In this document: piece by piece, positions 1 through 8,812 of the stretch | Layout of the letters: every line of letters begins with the position of its first letter | Position numbering within the stretch: position 1 is the stretch's first letter | Source of the DNA: Chitinophagales bacterium | GTDB taxonomy: Bacteria > Bacteroidota > Bacteroidia > Chitinophagales > JADIYW01 | Direction of reading: 5' to 3' | Length of the DNA stretch: 48,788 nt | Assembly (NCBI GenBank): GCA_023957245.1 | Contig: JAMLHJ010000016.1 | Span: forward strand, 1 to 48,788 | Notes under the pieces: generated by a model | What the model saw: the letters and a program-made list of their open reading frames with translations, nothing else | Told to the model about the DNA's origin: nothing | Database searches by the model: none | Program-made: the position numbers and the translations under genes

Positions 1-116
1 AAATTTTAAATTTTTACATCTCCACATCTTCACATTCTCACATTTTCACAACTCCACGTTGCTTCAATATCAAAAGTTCAAAATAAAAATACCCTCATGG
101 AATAGTAAAGATTTTA

Positions 117-124
117 TATTTTTG
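117..124 (+). promoter_or_regulatory. possible -7 promoter element of the first gene
   Basis: The bases read TATTTTTG and fit the Bacteroidota -7 consensus TAnnTTTG. They end only 7 bases before the start codon at 132, so the transcript would be almost leaderless. I see no convincing -33 element. This is a motif match only. Confidence 0.35.
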
Positions 125-131
125 GTAGTCA

Positions 132-2141
132 ATGTTAAAAAGAGAAACACTATATCAATATATTTTGCCTTTGGCAATAATCACAATCTGTATATTGGCA
201 CACTTTGGTTCGGTCATTCATAATGACATTTCCATAGATGATACATTTTATTATCAACAAGTAAGTAGTGTTCAAACATTTTTGGATCTCCCTGATGTGC
301 TACGCCAAAATTTCAGTTATGTAGATTATCGTCCAGTTGCTACACTCACTTTTGCATTAGAAAAGATATTTTCAGAAGGAGGTGTATTAAACCCTCATAC
401 ATCTCATGGCATTAACCTCCTATTATATGTACTCAATTCTTGGATACTCTATTTATTTTTACTCAAAATACCGCCATCTATTCGTGGGCAATATATTCCA
501 ATTATAGCAACATTGATTTTTGCTACGCTTCCATTGCACACTTCAATGATGGGTAATATTAAATCAAGAGATGGACTATTGAGTTTTCTTTTTGGGATGT
601 CTTATTTCTACTTTCTAATTCGCTTATTCACCGAAAACAAGTCCACATATTACCAATTAGCCTGGGCAGTATTAGCAGTTTTGTTTTTGCTTTTAGGAAT
701 ATATTCTAAACTTGATACATTCAATTTCTTAATGGCGACTCCCTTGCTATTTATGTTCTTTTTTAAGGCTAACAAAAAAATCAATTTTAAATTTATTGCA
801 CGATTGTTCATAATTGTATTAATTTCTTATAGGATTTTTACTTTCCTCTTTAATATTTGGACAGAAAACAAAATACAGGCTATAGAATACACTCAAAATG
901 AAATACAATCTGACCCTGTATTATTTTCAGAGAATCCGATAGTCGCTTACTCAGACCTACCTCATCAACTTGCATTTGGTATTCAGACGACTTTTGAATA
1001 TGTCAAAATGGTATTTAGACCTCATCACCATTATTATTATTATGGTTTTGATATGATACCAGTATTGCCTATTACAGACAAAATTATCTGGTTCAAATTT
1101 TCCATTCTATTATTAATAGGTATCAGTGCGATCATTCTTTATAAGAAACTCCCTCTATATAGTTTTGGTATATTATTTTTCTTCATAGGATTAATATATT
1201 GCTCTAATTTGGTGACTCCAGTTTCAGGAATTGTAGCAGACAGATATGCTTATATTGCATCTATGGGAGCTTGCCTTGCATTAGCAGCAGTATTACAATT
1301 AGTATGGGAAAAATATTTACACAAATTCATCAAACAATCAACTGCTTCTACTAAAAACGCAATAGCAACAAATCAGAAGGAATGGATATATTTATTAGCA
1401 GCAACCCTATTGCTCACTAGCATATATCTACCTTTCAATCGGAAGAGAAGTTCAGATTGGAAAAGTTTATACAGTATTTTCGAGGCAGACTTACCAGAGA
1501 TTGGGACTCGCTCTTATGAAGCCAATAGAATTGCATTGAGAAATTATATAGAGAATGGTATGGCTAGCAATGACCCTCAAGAACAAAAAGAACTTTTTAC
1601 AAAAGGATTTGAGGCAAGTAAACAAGCTATAGAAGTATATAATAAAGGTATGGAGGCTTATGATGGGGTCATTTATTCATTGTATGGATTAGGTCGATAT
1701 GAAGATGCACTTAGTTTTTCAAGATTGACGATAGAAAAATTTGACACTACAGAAATTGGATGGCGGATATTGACTGAATATTACTATTCCAATAAGATGT
1801 TGGACAGTGCTGCTATGGGATATAAGACACTCGTCGATATGACACCAGGTGAAGAAAATCTTGTGTTATTCTATGTTACAACTTTGCAACAAAATCATCA
1901 AATGGCTGAAGCATTGAAATATGTTGATTCCATACAACATGCAGATACCAGTCAATATTTACCATATAGAGCAAAGTTTCATTTGTATTTAGGCGAAAAA
2001 GATTCTTTAAAAGCAGTAGAAAATCTAGAAATTGCCATGTCTAAAGGTTGGCGAGATAATCATGAGCTAGATATTGCTGGTCAATATTGGTGGACAAAGG
2101 ATAAAGCTAAGTGGGAAGAGATGAAGAAATATTTGCAATAG
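132..2141 (+). CDS. TMTC-like membrane glycosyltransferase with C-terminal TPR repeats
   Basis: This 669-residue polytopic protein resembles the TMTC/DUF1736 group of GT-C glycosyltransferases. The first membrane segment (about residues 8-27) is followed by an acidic loop with Asp32, Asp36 and Asp37, as expected for the lipid-linked-sugar site of GT-C enzymes. A YRPVATLTFALE stretch and a GNIKSRDGLLSFLF stretch correspond to the YRPL and GRKDLL regions of the family. About ten membrane segments run to residue 440. The rest (about 450-669) is soluble and helical, with TPR-like repeats. By family it would transfer a sugar from a polyprenyl carrier to a protein or glycan outside the inner membrane; donor and acceptor cannot be read from sequence. 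No operon partner lies on either side. Confidence 0.7.
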   Translation: MLKRETLYQYILPLAIITICILAHFGSVIHNDISIDDTFYYQQVSSVQTFLDLPDVLRQNFSYVDYRPVATLTFALEKIFSEGGVLNPHTSHGINLLLYVLNSWILYLFLLKIPPSIRGQYIPIIATLIFATLPLHTSMMGNIKSRDGLLSFLFGMSYFYFLIRLFTENKSTYYQLAWAVLAVLFLLLGIYSKLDTFNFLMATPLLFMFFFKANKKINFKFIARLFIIVLISYRIFTFLFNIWTENKIQAIEYTQNEIQSDPVLFSENPIVAYSDLPHQLAFGIQTTFEYVKMVFRPHHHYYYYGFDMIPVLPITDKIIWFKFSILLLIGISAIILYKKLPLYSFGILFFFIGLIYCSNLVTPVSGIVADRYAYIASMGACLALAAVLQLVWEKYLHKFIKQSTASTKNAIATNQKEWIYLLAATLLLTSIYLPFNRKRSSDWKSLYSIFEADLPEIGTRSYEANRIALRNYIENGMASNDPQEQKELFTKGFEASKQAIEVYNKGMEAYDGVIYSLYGLGRYEDALSFSRLTIEKFDTTEIGWRILTEYYYSNKMLDSAAMGYKTLVDMTPGEENLVLFYVTTLQQNHQMAEALKYVDSIQHADTSQYLPYRAKFHLYLGEKDSLKAVENLEIAMSKGWRDNHELDIAGQYWWTKDKAKWEEMKKYLQ

Positions 2142-2658
2142 TTTTCTTGATATTTTGAATCATTATAGTGAAGGAAATTGCTTAATTGCCAGCATTTTTC
2201 ATTACATTCTTCTCCATGGTTTCGGCAGCATTTCGACAAGCTCAATGACCGTCTCAACCACCAGCGTTTTTCATCTCACTTCTCACTACATCTTCACATT
2301 CTCACATTTGCAAATCTCCACATTGTTTCATTACTTTATTAAACTCAGTGAGCTTTGTGTAGAACCTTTGTGTACTTTGTGGTTAAATTTTAGACGATTA
2401 TATTATTAATATCTACAAATGGGTAGCTCCTACGGAGCATTTAGTTGCTTGTTTATTTATTCTTACCTAGCGGTAGCCTCTACGAGGCAAACTTAACCAC
2501 CAGCATTCTTCACTCGTACTTCGTACCTTGTAATTTTTAATTTTTCACATCTTCACATCTCCACATTTCCACATTATTTCATTGTTTTATTGCTTATTAT
2601 TTCATTTTCCTAAAAATATTCATGAAAAAATATAAATTGTGCGTTTTAATATTTAGGT
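2142..2658. repeat. gene-free spacer made of dispersed repeat words
   Basis: I see no real gene here. The spacer contains a TTTCGACAAGCTCAATGACC-like word (2230-2250), runs of TTCACA/TCTCCACA words (about 2285-2330 and 2545-2575), a CTTTGTGTACTTTGTGG word (about 2367-2385), a double-hairpin element (2422-2492) and a GTACTTCGTAC word (about 2516-2526). The same words recur in the spacer after nupG and in the first 60 bases of the window. This looks like accumulated non-coding repeat sequence. Confidence 0.75.
2422..2492. repeat. double-hairpin repeat element, copy A
   Basis: Two short hairpins share the loop TAC. The first is GCTCC-TAC-GGAGC at 2426-2438 and the second is GCCTC-TAC-GAGGC at 2476-2488. 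They are joined by a T-rich linker of 37 bases. The near-identical arrangement recurs at 4629-4700. Both hairpins are perfect in this copy. Confidence 0.8.
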
Positions 2659-4038
2659 ATGGGATTAAAATTCAGATTGACCATTTTAAATTTTTTAGAA
2701 TTTTTCGTTTGGGGAGCTTGGTTGATTACAATAGCTAATTATTGGTTTGGCACTAAACAATGGGACGGTTCTCAATTTGGTTTGATTTTTTCAACAATGG
2801 GAATATCTTCTTTATTCATGCCTACACTTACAGGTATCATTGCAGACAGATGGATAAATGCTGAGAAATTATTTGGATTATTACATATTTTCTATGGTAT
2901 CACGTTGATTTATCTTACAAAAGTGGGTGATCCCAATACTTTTTTCTGGGTGATGTTAGTCGCAATGTGTTGTTATATGCCAACAATTGCATTGAACAAC
3001 TCCATTTCTTATAATGTTCTGAAAAGCAATGGATTTGATGTCGTAAAAGATTTTCCACCTATCCGAGTCTATGGAACAATAGGATTTATTGCAGCAATGT
3101 GGCTCACCAATCTTACAGGTAACAAAGCAACAATATATCAATTTTACATTGGTGGATTTTCAGCAATAGCTTTAGGTTTATTTTCTTTCTCTTTACCTGC
3201 ATGTCCTCCCGCAAAAAATATTTCTAAAGATGCCAATTGGGCAGAATTGATGGGTCTCAATGCTTTCAAATTATTTAAAAATTTTAAGATTGCACTCTTT
3301 TTGATATTCTCTATGTTTTTAGGAGCTGCTCTTCAGTTGACAAATATGTACGGAGATGTCTTTTTGGACGATTTTAAATTTTTCCCAAAATATGCAGATT
3401 CGATAATAGTGCAACGTTCAACACTTATTATGTCCATCTCACAAATATCTGAAACAGTATTTATTCTCACAATCCCCTTCTTCTTAAAGCGGTTTGGAAT
3501 AAAGACAGTCATGCTTTTCAGCATGTTTGCTTGGGTGCTTAGATTTGCCTTATTTGGTTTGGGAGATCCAGGAGCTGGATTATGGATGATTATTTTATCG
3601 TGTATTGTTTATGGATTTGCTTTTGACTTTTTCAATATTTCAGGTTCATTATTTATTGAAACAAGTACAATTCCCGCTATCAGAAGTTCAGCCCAAGGAT
3701 TATTTATGATGATGACAAATGGAGTAGGTGCTATTTTTGGCAGCTACACATCTGGTAAATTAATAGATAAATATTTCACACAATCGTTTACAGATATTCA
3801 AAGTTTAGCCACTTATCTGCATACAGAAACCAATAATTCTCATTTACTTAAATTTTTAAGTGATAAAAATATTCAAGTAGATGCTCAAGGACTATTTGAT
3901 TCTTCTATAGCATTGAAAAATTGGTCAGAAATATGGTTTACATTTGCAGCATATTCCATTGTCGTTGCAATATTATTTGCAGTATTGTTTAAGCATAAAC
4001 ATGACCCTAACGCTATCTCAAAGAATATTGGACATTAG
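2659..4038 (+). CDS. nupG: nucleoside:H+ symporter, NupG/XapB family (MFS)
   Basis: This 459-residue, 12-segment transporter follows E. coli NupG closely along its length as I remember that sequence. The N terminus (LKFRLTILNFLEFFVWGAWL) fits, as do the DFPPIRVYGTIGFIAAMW region around residue 135, the IFSMFLGAALQLTNM region and the FDFFNISGSLFIE region. It should import nucleosides by proton symport across the inner membrane. It is about 40 residues longer than NupG because of a polar insertion before the last membrane segment (roughly residues 375-425), which is probably periplasmic or cytoplasmic loop. It stands alone between two repeat-rich spacers. I found no clear promoter element. Confidence 0.92.
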   Translation: MGLKFRLTILNFLEFFVWGAWLITIANYWFGTKQWDGSQFGLIFSTMGISSLFMPTLTGIIADRWINAEKLFGLLHIFYGITLIYLTKVGDPNTFFWVMLVAMCCYMPTIALNNSISYNVLKSNGFDVVKDFPPIRVYGTIGFIAAMWLTNLTGNKATIYQFYIGGFSAIALGLFSFSLPACPPAKNISKDANWAELMGLNAFKLFKNFKIALFLIFSMFLGAALQLTNMYGDVFLDDFKFFPKYADSIIVQRSTLIMSISQISETVFILTIPFFLKRFGIKTVMLFSMFAWVLRFALFGLGDPGAGLWMIILSCIVYGFAFDFFNISGSLFIETSTIPAIRSSAQGLFMMMTNGVGAIFGSYTSGKLIDKYFTQSFTDIQSLATYLHTETNNSHLLKFLSDKNIQVDAQGLFDSSIALKNWSEIWFTFAAYSIVVAILFAVLFKHKHDPNAISKNIGH

Positions 4039-4390
4039 GGAAAGAATCAAGAATCAAGAGCCAAGAATCAAGATATTGGGTTGTTTATTATTAAGCAAAA
4101 GACATTAATAGCTAGACATTAGTTAATTATTGAATTTCCTCATCTTCAAATTGCTTCTACACTCAGTGACCTTTTCGTAAAACTTTGTATCCTTTGCAGT
4201 TAGATTTCGAAGCACTCAACCTCCAACTTTTTTTATTCGTACTTCATACCTCGTAATTTTTAATTTTCACATCTTCACATTATTTCATTAAACTCCGTGA
4301 ACTTTGTGTAGAAGCTTAGTGTTCTTTGTGGTTAATCTTAAAATAAACGATTACACAAAAGACACTAAGAAATTCTTTGTAAAATTTTAT

Positions 4391-4574
4391 GGAATAACTT
4401 CAAACTATTACACAAAAAACACTAAGAAGACACAAAAGGTACGAAGAAAATCTTTGCGAAACTCTGTGCTACTTTGTGAAACTCTGCGGAATAACTTCAA
4501 ACTATTACACAAAAGGCATGAAGAAAATCTTTGCGAAACTCTGTGCTACTTTGTGAAACTCTGCGGAATAACTT
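4391..4574. repeat. tandem repeat, 77-base period
   Basis: Bases 4443-4497 and 4520-4574 are identical over 55 positions at a spacing of 77. A third, partial and diverged copy precedes them: bases 4391-4417 match 4488-4514. The unit is rich in CTTTG/CAAAG words (TTTGCGAAACTCTGTG, CTACTTTGTGAAACTC). An open frame runs through it on the plus strand, but only because the unit lacks stops in one frame. Confidence 0.9.
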
Positions 4575-4628
4575 AGCGTACTTTGCGGTTAGTTTCGGTA
4601 GGAAGTACTATTATTGAACTCTTTTAAA

Positions 4629-4700
4629 GGGTAGCTCCTACGGAGCAAAAATTGCTTGTTTATTTATTCTTACCTAGCGATAGCCTCTACAAGGCAAACT
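4629..4700. repeat. double-hairpin repeat element, copy B
   Basis: This is the second copy of the element at 2422-2492. Hairpin one is GCTCC-TAC-GGAGC at 4634-4646. Hairpin two is at 4683-4695 and has one arm change (GAGGC to AAGGC), which breaks the loop-closing pair. The linker keeps TTGCTTGTTTATTTATTC and CTTACCTAGCG. Confidence 0.8.
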
Positions 4701-4795
4701 CTACCACTCGTATTTTTCATTCGTACTTCGTAATTTGTACTTCGTAATTTTTCACATTTCCACATTTCCAAATCATCAAATCTTATCAGAAAAAT

Positions 4796-5035
4796 CTATT
4801 TGACTTCTTCATAAGTCACTTCTTCGTCATCGCTTTGAAATGATTTTCTTCGTGGCGTAGCACATGCTCTAGAGCTGCAACCAGCGTTGAGTAAAGCCAT
4901 CAATGCAAACACTCCACCAAGAACGATAAACATCCATTCATTGGATTTTACACCTTCTACAATCACTAGTACGCCTAAAATCAAACGTATTATCCTAATT
5001 GCAGACCAACTTTTTATCTTCTCTATCATTGACAT
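4796..5035 (-). CDS. small two-helix membrane protein (DUF2892-like)
   Basis: This 79-residue protein has an RIIRLILG membrane helix (about residues 14-30), a short loop, and a second helix (about 35-52) ending in a Cys-containing segment NAGCSSRACATP. The tail is acidic. This layout resembles the short inner-membrane DUF2892/YgaP-C-like proteins of Bacteroidota, in which the cysteines follow helix two. No function is established for the short form. It diverges from polX with a 107-base gap. Confidence 0.7.
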   Translation of the reverse strand: MSMIEKIKSWSAIRIIRLILGVLVIVEGVKSNEWMFIVLGGVFALMALLNAGCSSRACATPRRKSFQSDDEEVTYEEVK

Positions 5036-5142
5036 ATCATATCAACACAAAAGTAGCTCATATAGTTGAATGAAAAAGTTACAAATGTTACAATAGAAAA
5101 TCTTTATCGAAATTCAATGAAATACCTTTAACTTTAAGCGTT

Positions 5143-6813
5143 ATGGATAACGTAGATATAGCAGCACATTTCAAGCTTTTAGCAGAACTCATGGAATTAC
5201 ATGGTGAAAATCCTTTTAAAATAAAAAGCTATTCAAATGCAGGTAGAAGTTTGAAGAAAATAGATCTTCCATTAGCTCAAATGTCTGAACAAGCCTTGCA
5301 AGAAATCCCTGGAATTGGCAAAGCAATTTCTGAGAAAATCATTGAACTATCTACAAGTGGGCAACTTTCTCTATTAAATCAATATATTGAAAAAACACCC
5401 TCAGGCGTTTTGGATATGCTAAAAATACCTGGCATTGGTCCAAGTAAAATAGCGCAACTTTGGCATGAATTAAATGTAGAATCACTAGGAGAATTGTATT
5501 ATGCATGTTTGGAAAATAGATTGATTTTACTCAAAGGATTTGGAGAAAAGACACAAGAGAAAATTAAGGGAAATATTGAATTTTTACTCCAAAACTCCAA
5601 CCAATATTTATATGCAAGGATTGAAAAGCAATGGGAAGAAAATATTTATCCCTTGTTTAGAAAATTACTGGGCAATGAAATTGAAATCAATGTTACTGGG
5701 GATTACAGAAGACAAGAAATTACACTCCAACAGTTACAAATTTTGGTTTCAGACATCTCATTAGAAGATTTAGCCGACAAATTACAAAGTGAATATTGGA
5801 ATATTTCTATCCAAGACAAGCATTTATTATTAAAATCAGAACAATGGATAGATATCCTAGTGGAACCTGTTTCTTCTTCTGAAATAGCATATCATTTATT
5901 TGAAACTACTGGTAGCGAAGAGCATAGACAATTGGTGAAAAATCAACTAAAAAAACCTATTTCAAAAAATAATACAGAAGTTGAAATTTATCAAAGTGCT
6001 GGATTATCCTATTTTCCTCCAGAATGCAGACATCAATACACTCATTTCTTCCCTCATCCAGAAGAGCAGTTTAAAAATCTGATTGCAGAAAATGACATTC
6101 TTGGAGTCGTCCATAATCATACTCAATATTCTGATGGGAGGAATACTATTGAAGAATTAGCGACACACTGTCAACAACTTGGTTATCAATACCTAGTCGT
6201 GAGCGACCACTCACAAAGTGCATTTTATGCCAATGGACTCAGTGTTCCAAGAGTATTACAGCAGCAAGATGAAATCAATGAAGTCCAACAAAAAATGAAC
6301 AATTTCAAAATTTTTAAAAGCATAGAATGTGATATTCTGTATGATGGGCAATTGGACTATGAAAACGATATCTTAAAAACATTTGATTTGGTCATTGCTT
6401 CTGTACACAGCCAACTCAATATGACTGAGGATAAAGCCATGGAGAGACTCATCAAGGCAATAGAAAATCCATATACAAACATTTTGGGGCATCTCACTGG
6501 AAGATTGCTTCTATCTCGAAAAGGATATCCTATTCACCATAAAAAAATAATAGATGCTTGTGCTGCCAATGGCGTAGTCATAGAAATCAATGCCAATCCT
6601 CACCGATTGGATATTGACTGGTATTGGTTGCCATACTGCATGGAAAAAGGGGTTTGGATATCTATTAACCCCGATGCACATCATCTCAATGGCGTCAACG
6701 ATATCCGATATGGTGTAATCGCTGCAAGAAAGGGAGGGCTTCAAAAAGATAGATGTATCAACACTTTAGATGCAAGGAAATTTATTGATACAATTCAACA
6801 GTTAAAAAAATAG
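5143..6813 (+). CDS. polX: PolX-family protein: HhH / degenerate polymerase X / PHP nuclease
   Basis: The 556 residues have the full PolX layout. Helix-hairpin-helix motifs lie at about 54-59 (IPGIGK) and 95-100 (IPGIGP), with a third, GFG, around 132-134. A polymerase-X region runs from about 150 to 300, and the PHP domain from about 318 to 550. The PHP metal ligands look complete: HNH at 324-326, SDHS, IECDI, ASVHS, GHLTGR, EINANPHR and PDAHH. In contrast, the usual GD(L/I)D catalytic pair of the polymerase palm is replaced by LQQLQI near 195-200. The GSxxR region survives only as GDYRR (186-190). I infer a 3'-5' exonuclease/AP-processing repair enzyme without nucleotidyl transfer. The length is normal for the family. 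Confidence 0.9.
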   Translation: MDNVDIAAHFKLLAELMELHGENPFKIKSYSNAGRSLKKIDLPLAQMSEQALQEIPGIGKAISEKIIELSTSGQLSLLNQYIEKTPSGVLDMLKIPGIGPSKIAQLWHELNVESLGELYYACLENRLILLKGFGEKTQEKIKGNIEFLLQNSNQYLYARIEKQWEENIYPLFRKLLGNEIEINVTGDYRRQEITLQQLQILVSDISLEDLADKLQSEYWNISIQDKHLLLKSEQWIDILVEPVSSSEIAYHLFETTGSEEHRQLVKNQLKKPISKNNTEVEIYQSAGLSYFPPECRHQYTHFFPHPEEQFKNLIAENDILGVVHNHTQYSDGRNTIEELATHCQQLGYQYLVVSDHSQSAFYANGLSVPRVLQQQDEINEVQQKMNNFKIFKSIECDILYDGQLDYENDILKTFDLVIASVHSQLNMTEDKAMERLIKAIENPYTNILGHLTGRLLLSRKGYPIHHKKIIDACAANGVVIEINANPHRLDIDWYWLPYCMEKGVWISINPDAHHLNGVNDIRYGVIAARKGGLQKDRCINTLDARKFIDTIQQLKK

Positions 6814-6860
6814 ATAAAAAAATCTTTTATTTATTTCATAGAAAAAAATATAGTTAGGTA

Positions 6861-6900
6861 TTTACATTTTCATAAATTTATTACACATTTGTAATGTAAA
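6861..6900. promoter_or_regulatory. nested inverted repeats upstream of exported protein gene
   Basis: TTTACATT (6861-6868) and AATGTAAA (6893-6900) form an 8-base inverted repeat. A smaller TTACA...TGTAA repeat sits inside at 6881-6894. Both lie 17-56 bases before the start at 6917, where an operator could act. The surroundings are AT-rich, so chance is possible. Confidence 0.3.
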
Positions 6901-6916
6901 CAACCCACACAACACT

Positions 6917-8755
6917 ATGAAATCAATAATGATGTTATTGCTCGTAGCTTTTTCAAGCTATTGTTATGCCCAAAATGATGTATTAGAAAAATCTTATGAT
7001 ATTTCTCGAAAAGCCAGGCGAGGATATCTTGGAGGCACAGAAGTCAATGAGACAAATCAAACCTTTGACATGATTTATGTCTTGCCATCGTCAGACCGAA
7101 AGGTAAAAATTGAAACCTACACTTTCAATAAAGAAATGGATCTCATCAATACTGTCAAAGATGAATGGGATATTGAAAAAGTAAGAACTAGATATAAATG
7201 GTTCAATTTCAGAGGAGATACCTACCAGACTAATGCATTGACTGCTTCTACTACTGTGACAGGCAAGTTAATCTTCAGAAAGAAATTAATTACATGGAAG
7301 TACCGTTGGTGGTATGGTCAATATGTAAAGAGCATTAAAATGCTAGAAAAAGTAAAGCCTAAAAATGATGTAGGTGAAAAATACTTCTTCAGAGGAGGTG
7401 CTTATGAGGTAGATAGAGATAGCTCTATATTAGTATTTGGAGGCAGACAAGATTCTCCAAAAGATATTTTAGGCTCTTATTTGCATTACGATTTATTGAA
7501 GAGTGACAATGAAGTCAATATTTCAGTAATGGCATCAGTAGATTTCCCTGCACCCTATTCTCCAATATTTGCAGAACCTCTCAGAGATGAAAACGAGACA
7601 ATGAGCAATGAAGATTTTCCGAGAGATTGGATAGTGATTTTTGCACCACAAGGAGGTATTGACAAAAAAGCAAATGCAACTCCCACCCAATATATTTATT
7701 TCAGAATCACACCTGAAGGAAAAATAGTTGAAAGAGTGGAATTTGCAGCTCCTTCTAATGGCTGGCGTGTATTGGAAGCCTATGAAAAGAACAACTCTGT
7801 CTTCATTTATGGACCTACCATCACCAAAGATCCTTCATCTAAATACATCAATCAAGTATATAAAATGGGATTAGTGGCCACTACATCTGCTGATGAATCT
7901 GAAAAAGCAACAGAAAATACTAGTGGAGCAACTGGAGGAATGTTTGGAGGTATAAAGAATATGGTCAATACTTTCTCTGGAAATAAAGATTTTGGCATCA
8001 CTCAAGAAGCCATTGATGATATGTTGGATGAATTAAATTTCAACGGATTTGCTTTAGGGGAAATAACTAATGGTCAAATGAAATTCAGCAAGGAAACACC
8101 TGTCAGTGATTTTAATTCTAAGGCTGTGAAGCCAAGCGATCAAAAAGATATAGTCAAATTTGACGGTAAGAAATTTACAACTTTTGGTATATACTTCACC
8201 TCAGATGGGGATATATTAATCAATGGTCAAGACTTCAAACTCACTAAAAACAAGCCATTTGGGTTGGGGCAATCTGCTGGAACAAAACTTTATAAAGGTG
8301 TTTATTTATTCCAATTTGATAATGCTGGAAATTTAAAACACAATTATGGTGTATTTATCGACCAAAAGAAAACAGCTGGATTTTTCAACCAATCACCTAT
8401 GACTTCTGATATGTTCCCAGCCTCTGGTTTCATGACTGAATCTGAAGATAAATCTAAATTATATTGGATGTTAAATATCTGTCGTTCTATACACAAAGAA
8501 ACAGATGTAGATTTGGACTTTTTCAGCAGAACAACAACAATGACATGGACTCCATTATACAGTATTCAATATGGTACTATTGACTTGAAAAATGGAACAG
8601 CATCAGATTTTAAATTATTAGGAGAAGCTGAGAAAAAGAAATTTTATCTTTTCCCATCTAGCAATTCTGTAAGATTAGGTCAATATATTGTATTCTTATC
8701 AGAGACAGAAAATGGAAACAAACTTCTTCTTTCTAGAATGGATATTTCTAAATAA
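6917..8755 (+). CDS. exported protein of unknown function
   Basis: I do not recognise this 612-residue protein. It starts with a clear Sec signal peptide (hydrophobic residues about 4-17, likely cleavage after CYAQ near 19). The rest has no further membrane segment. It alternates short hydrophobic strands and polar turns, with repeated phrases such as SILVFGGRQ, NNSVFIYGP, GDILINGQ and IVFLSET. This would suit a beta-propeller-like fold. A Gly/Ser/Thr-rich low-complexity linker (about 325-355) divides it in two halves. It probably acts in the periplasm or at the cell surface. The gene is monocistronic, with nested inverted repeats upstream and a strong terminator 22 bases after the stop. Confidence 0.75.
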   Translation: MKSIMMLLLVAFSSYCYAQNDVLEKSYDISRKARRGYLGGTEVNETNQTFDMIYVLPSSDRKVKIETYTFNKEMDLINTVKDEWDIEKVRTRYKWFNFRGDTYQTNALTASTTVTGKLIFRKKLITWKYRWWYGQYVKSIKMLEKVKPKNDVGEKYFFRGGAYEVDRDSSILVFGGRQDSPKDILGSYLHYDLLKSDNEVNISVMASVDFPAPYSPIFAEPLRDENETMSNEDFPRDWIVIFAPQGGIDKKANATPTQYIYFRITPEGKIVERVEFAAPSNGWRVLEAYEKNNSVFIYGPTITKDPSSKYINQVYKMGLVATTSADESEKATENTSGATGGMFGGIKNMVNTFSGNKDFGITQEAIDDMLDELNFNGFALGEITNGQMKFSKETPVSDFNSKAVKPSDQKDIVKFDGKKFTTFGIYFTSDGDILINGQDFKLTKNKPFGLGQSAGTKLYKGVYLFQFDNAGNLKHNYGVFIDQKKTAGFFNQSPMTSDMFPASGFMTESEDKSKLYWMLNICRSIHKETDVDLDFFSRTTTMTWTPLYSIQYGTIDLKNGTASDFKLLGEAEKKKFYLFPSSNSVRLGQYIVFLSETENGNKLLLSRMDISK

Positions 8756-8777
8756 AAAAATATAATATTGCAAATCA

Positions 8778-8812
8778 AGAGGTTATCTTTAAATAGGATA
8801 GCCTCTTTTTTA
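8778..8812 (+). terminator. intrinsic terminator after the exported protein gene
   Basis: AGAGGTTATC (8778-8787) pairs with GATAGCCTCT (8797-8806) with one G-T wobble, followed directly by a T run (8806-8811). Its 3' arm is the same as that of the terminator after infB. Confidence 0.88.

Larger units (their letters stand above)
4039..4795. repeat. gene-free spacer made of dispersed repeat words
   Basis: No credible gene is present. The spacer begins with a degenerate GAATCAAGA micro-repeat (4042-4073). It then has ACTTTGTG/ACTTTGCGG words, a GTACTTCATAC word followed by AATTTTTAATTTTCACATC (about 4231-4275), a 77-base-period tandem repeat (4391-4574), a second double-hairpin element (4629-4700), and another GTACTTCGTAA/TTCACATTTCCACA block (4720-4770). 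The composition matches the spacer upstream of nupG. Confidence 0.75.

Noticed and set aside
2155..2409. 84-residue open frame on the plus strand after the first gene
   Set aside because: It lies wholly in repeat words. The translation is rich in His, Ser and Phe from TTCACA/CTCCACA runs and has no domain or start signal.
4042..4073. GAATCAAGA micro-repeat after nupG
   Set aside because: A short degenerate run with no structure. It is probably slippage-derived and carries no function I can support.
4391..4574. Possible CRISPR-like array
   Set aside because: Only two full units, no unique spacers of constant size, and no cas genes in the window.
4304..4576. 90-residue open frame in the spacer after nupG
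   Set aside because: The frame is made by the 77-base tandem repeat. The product repeats itself (KKTQK, ETLRNNFKLLHK) and has no protein-like composition.
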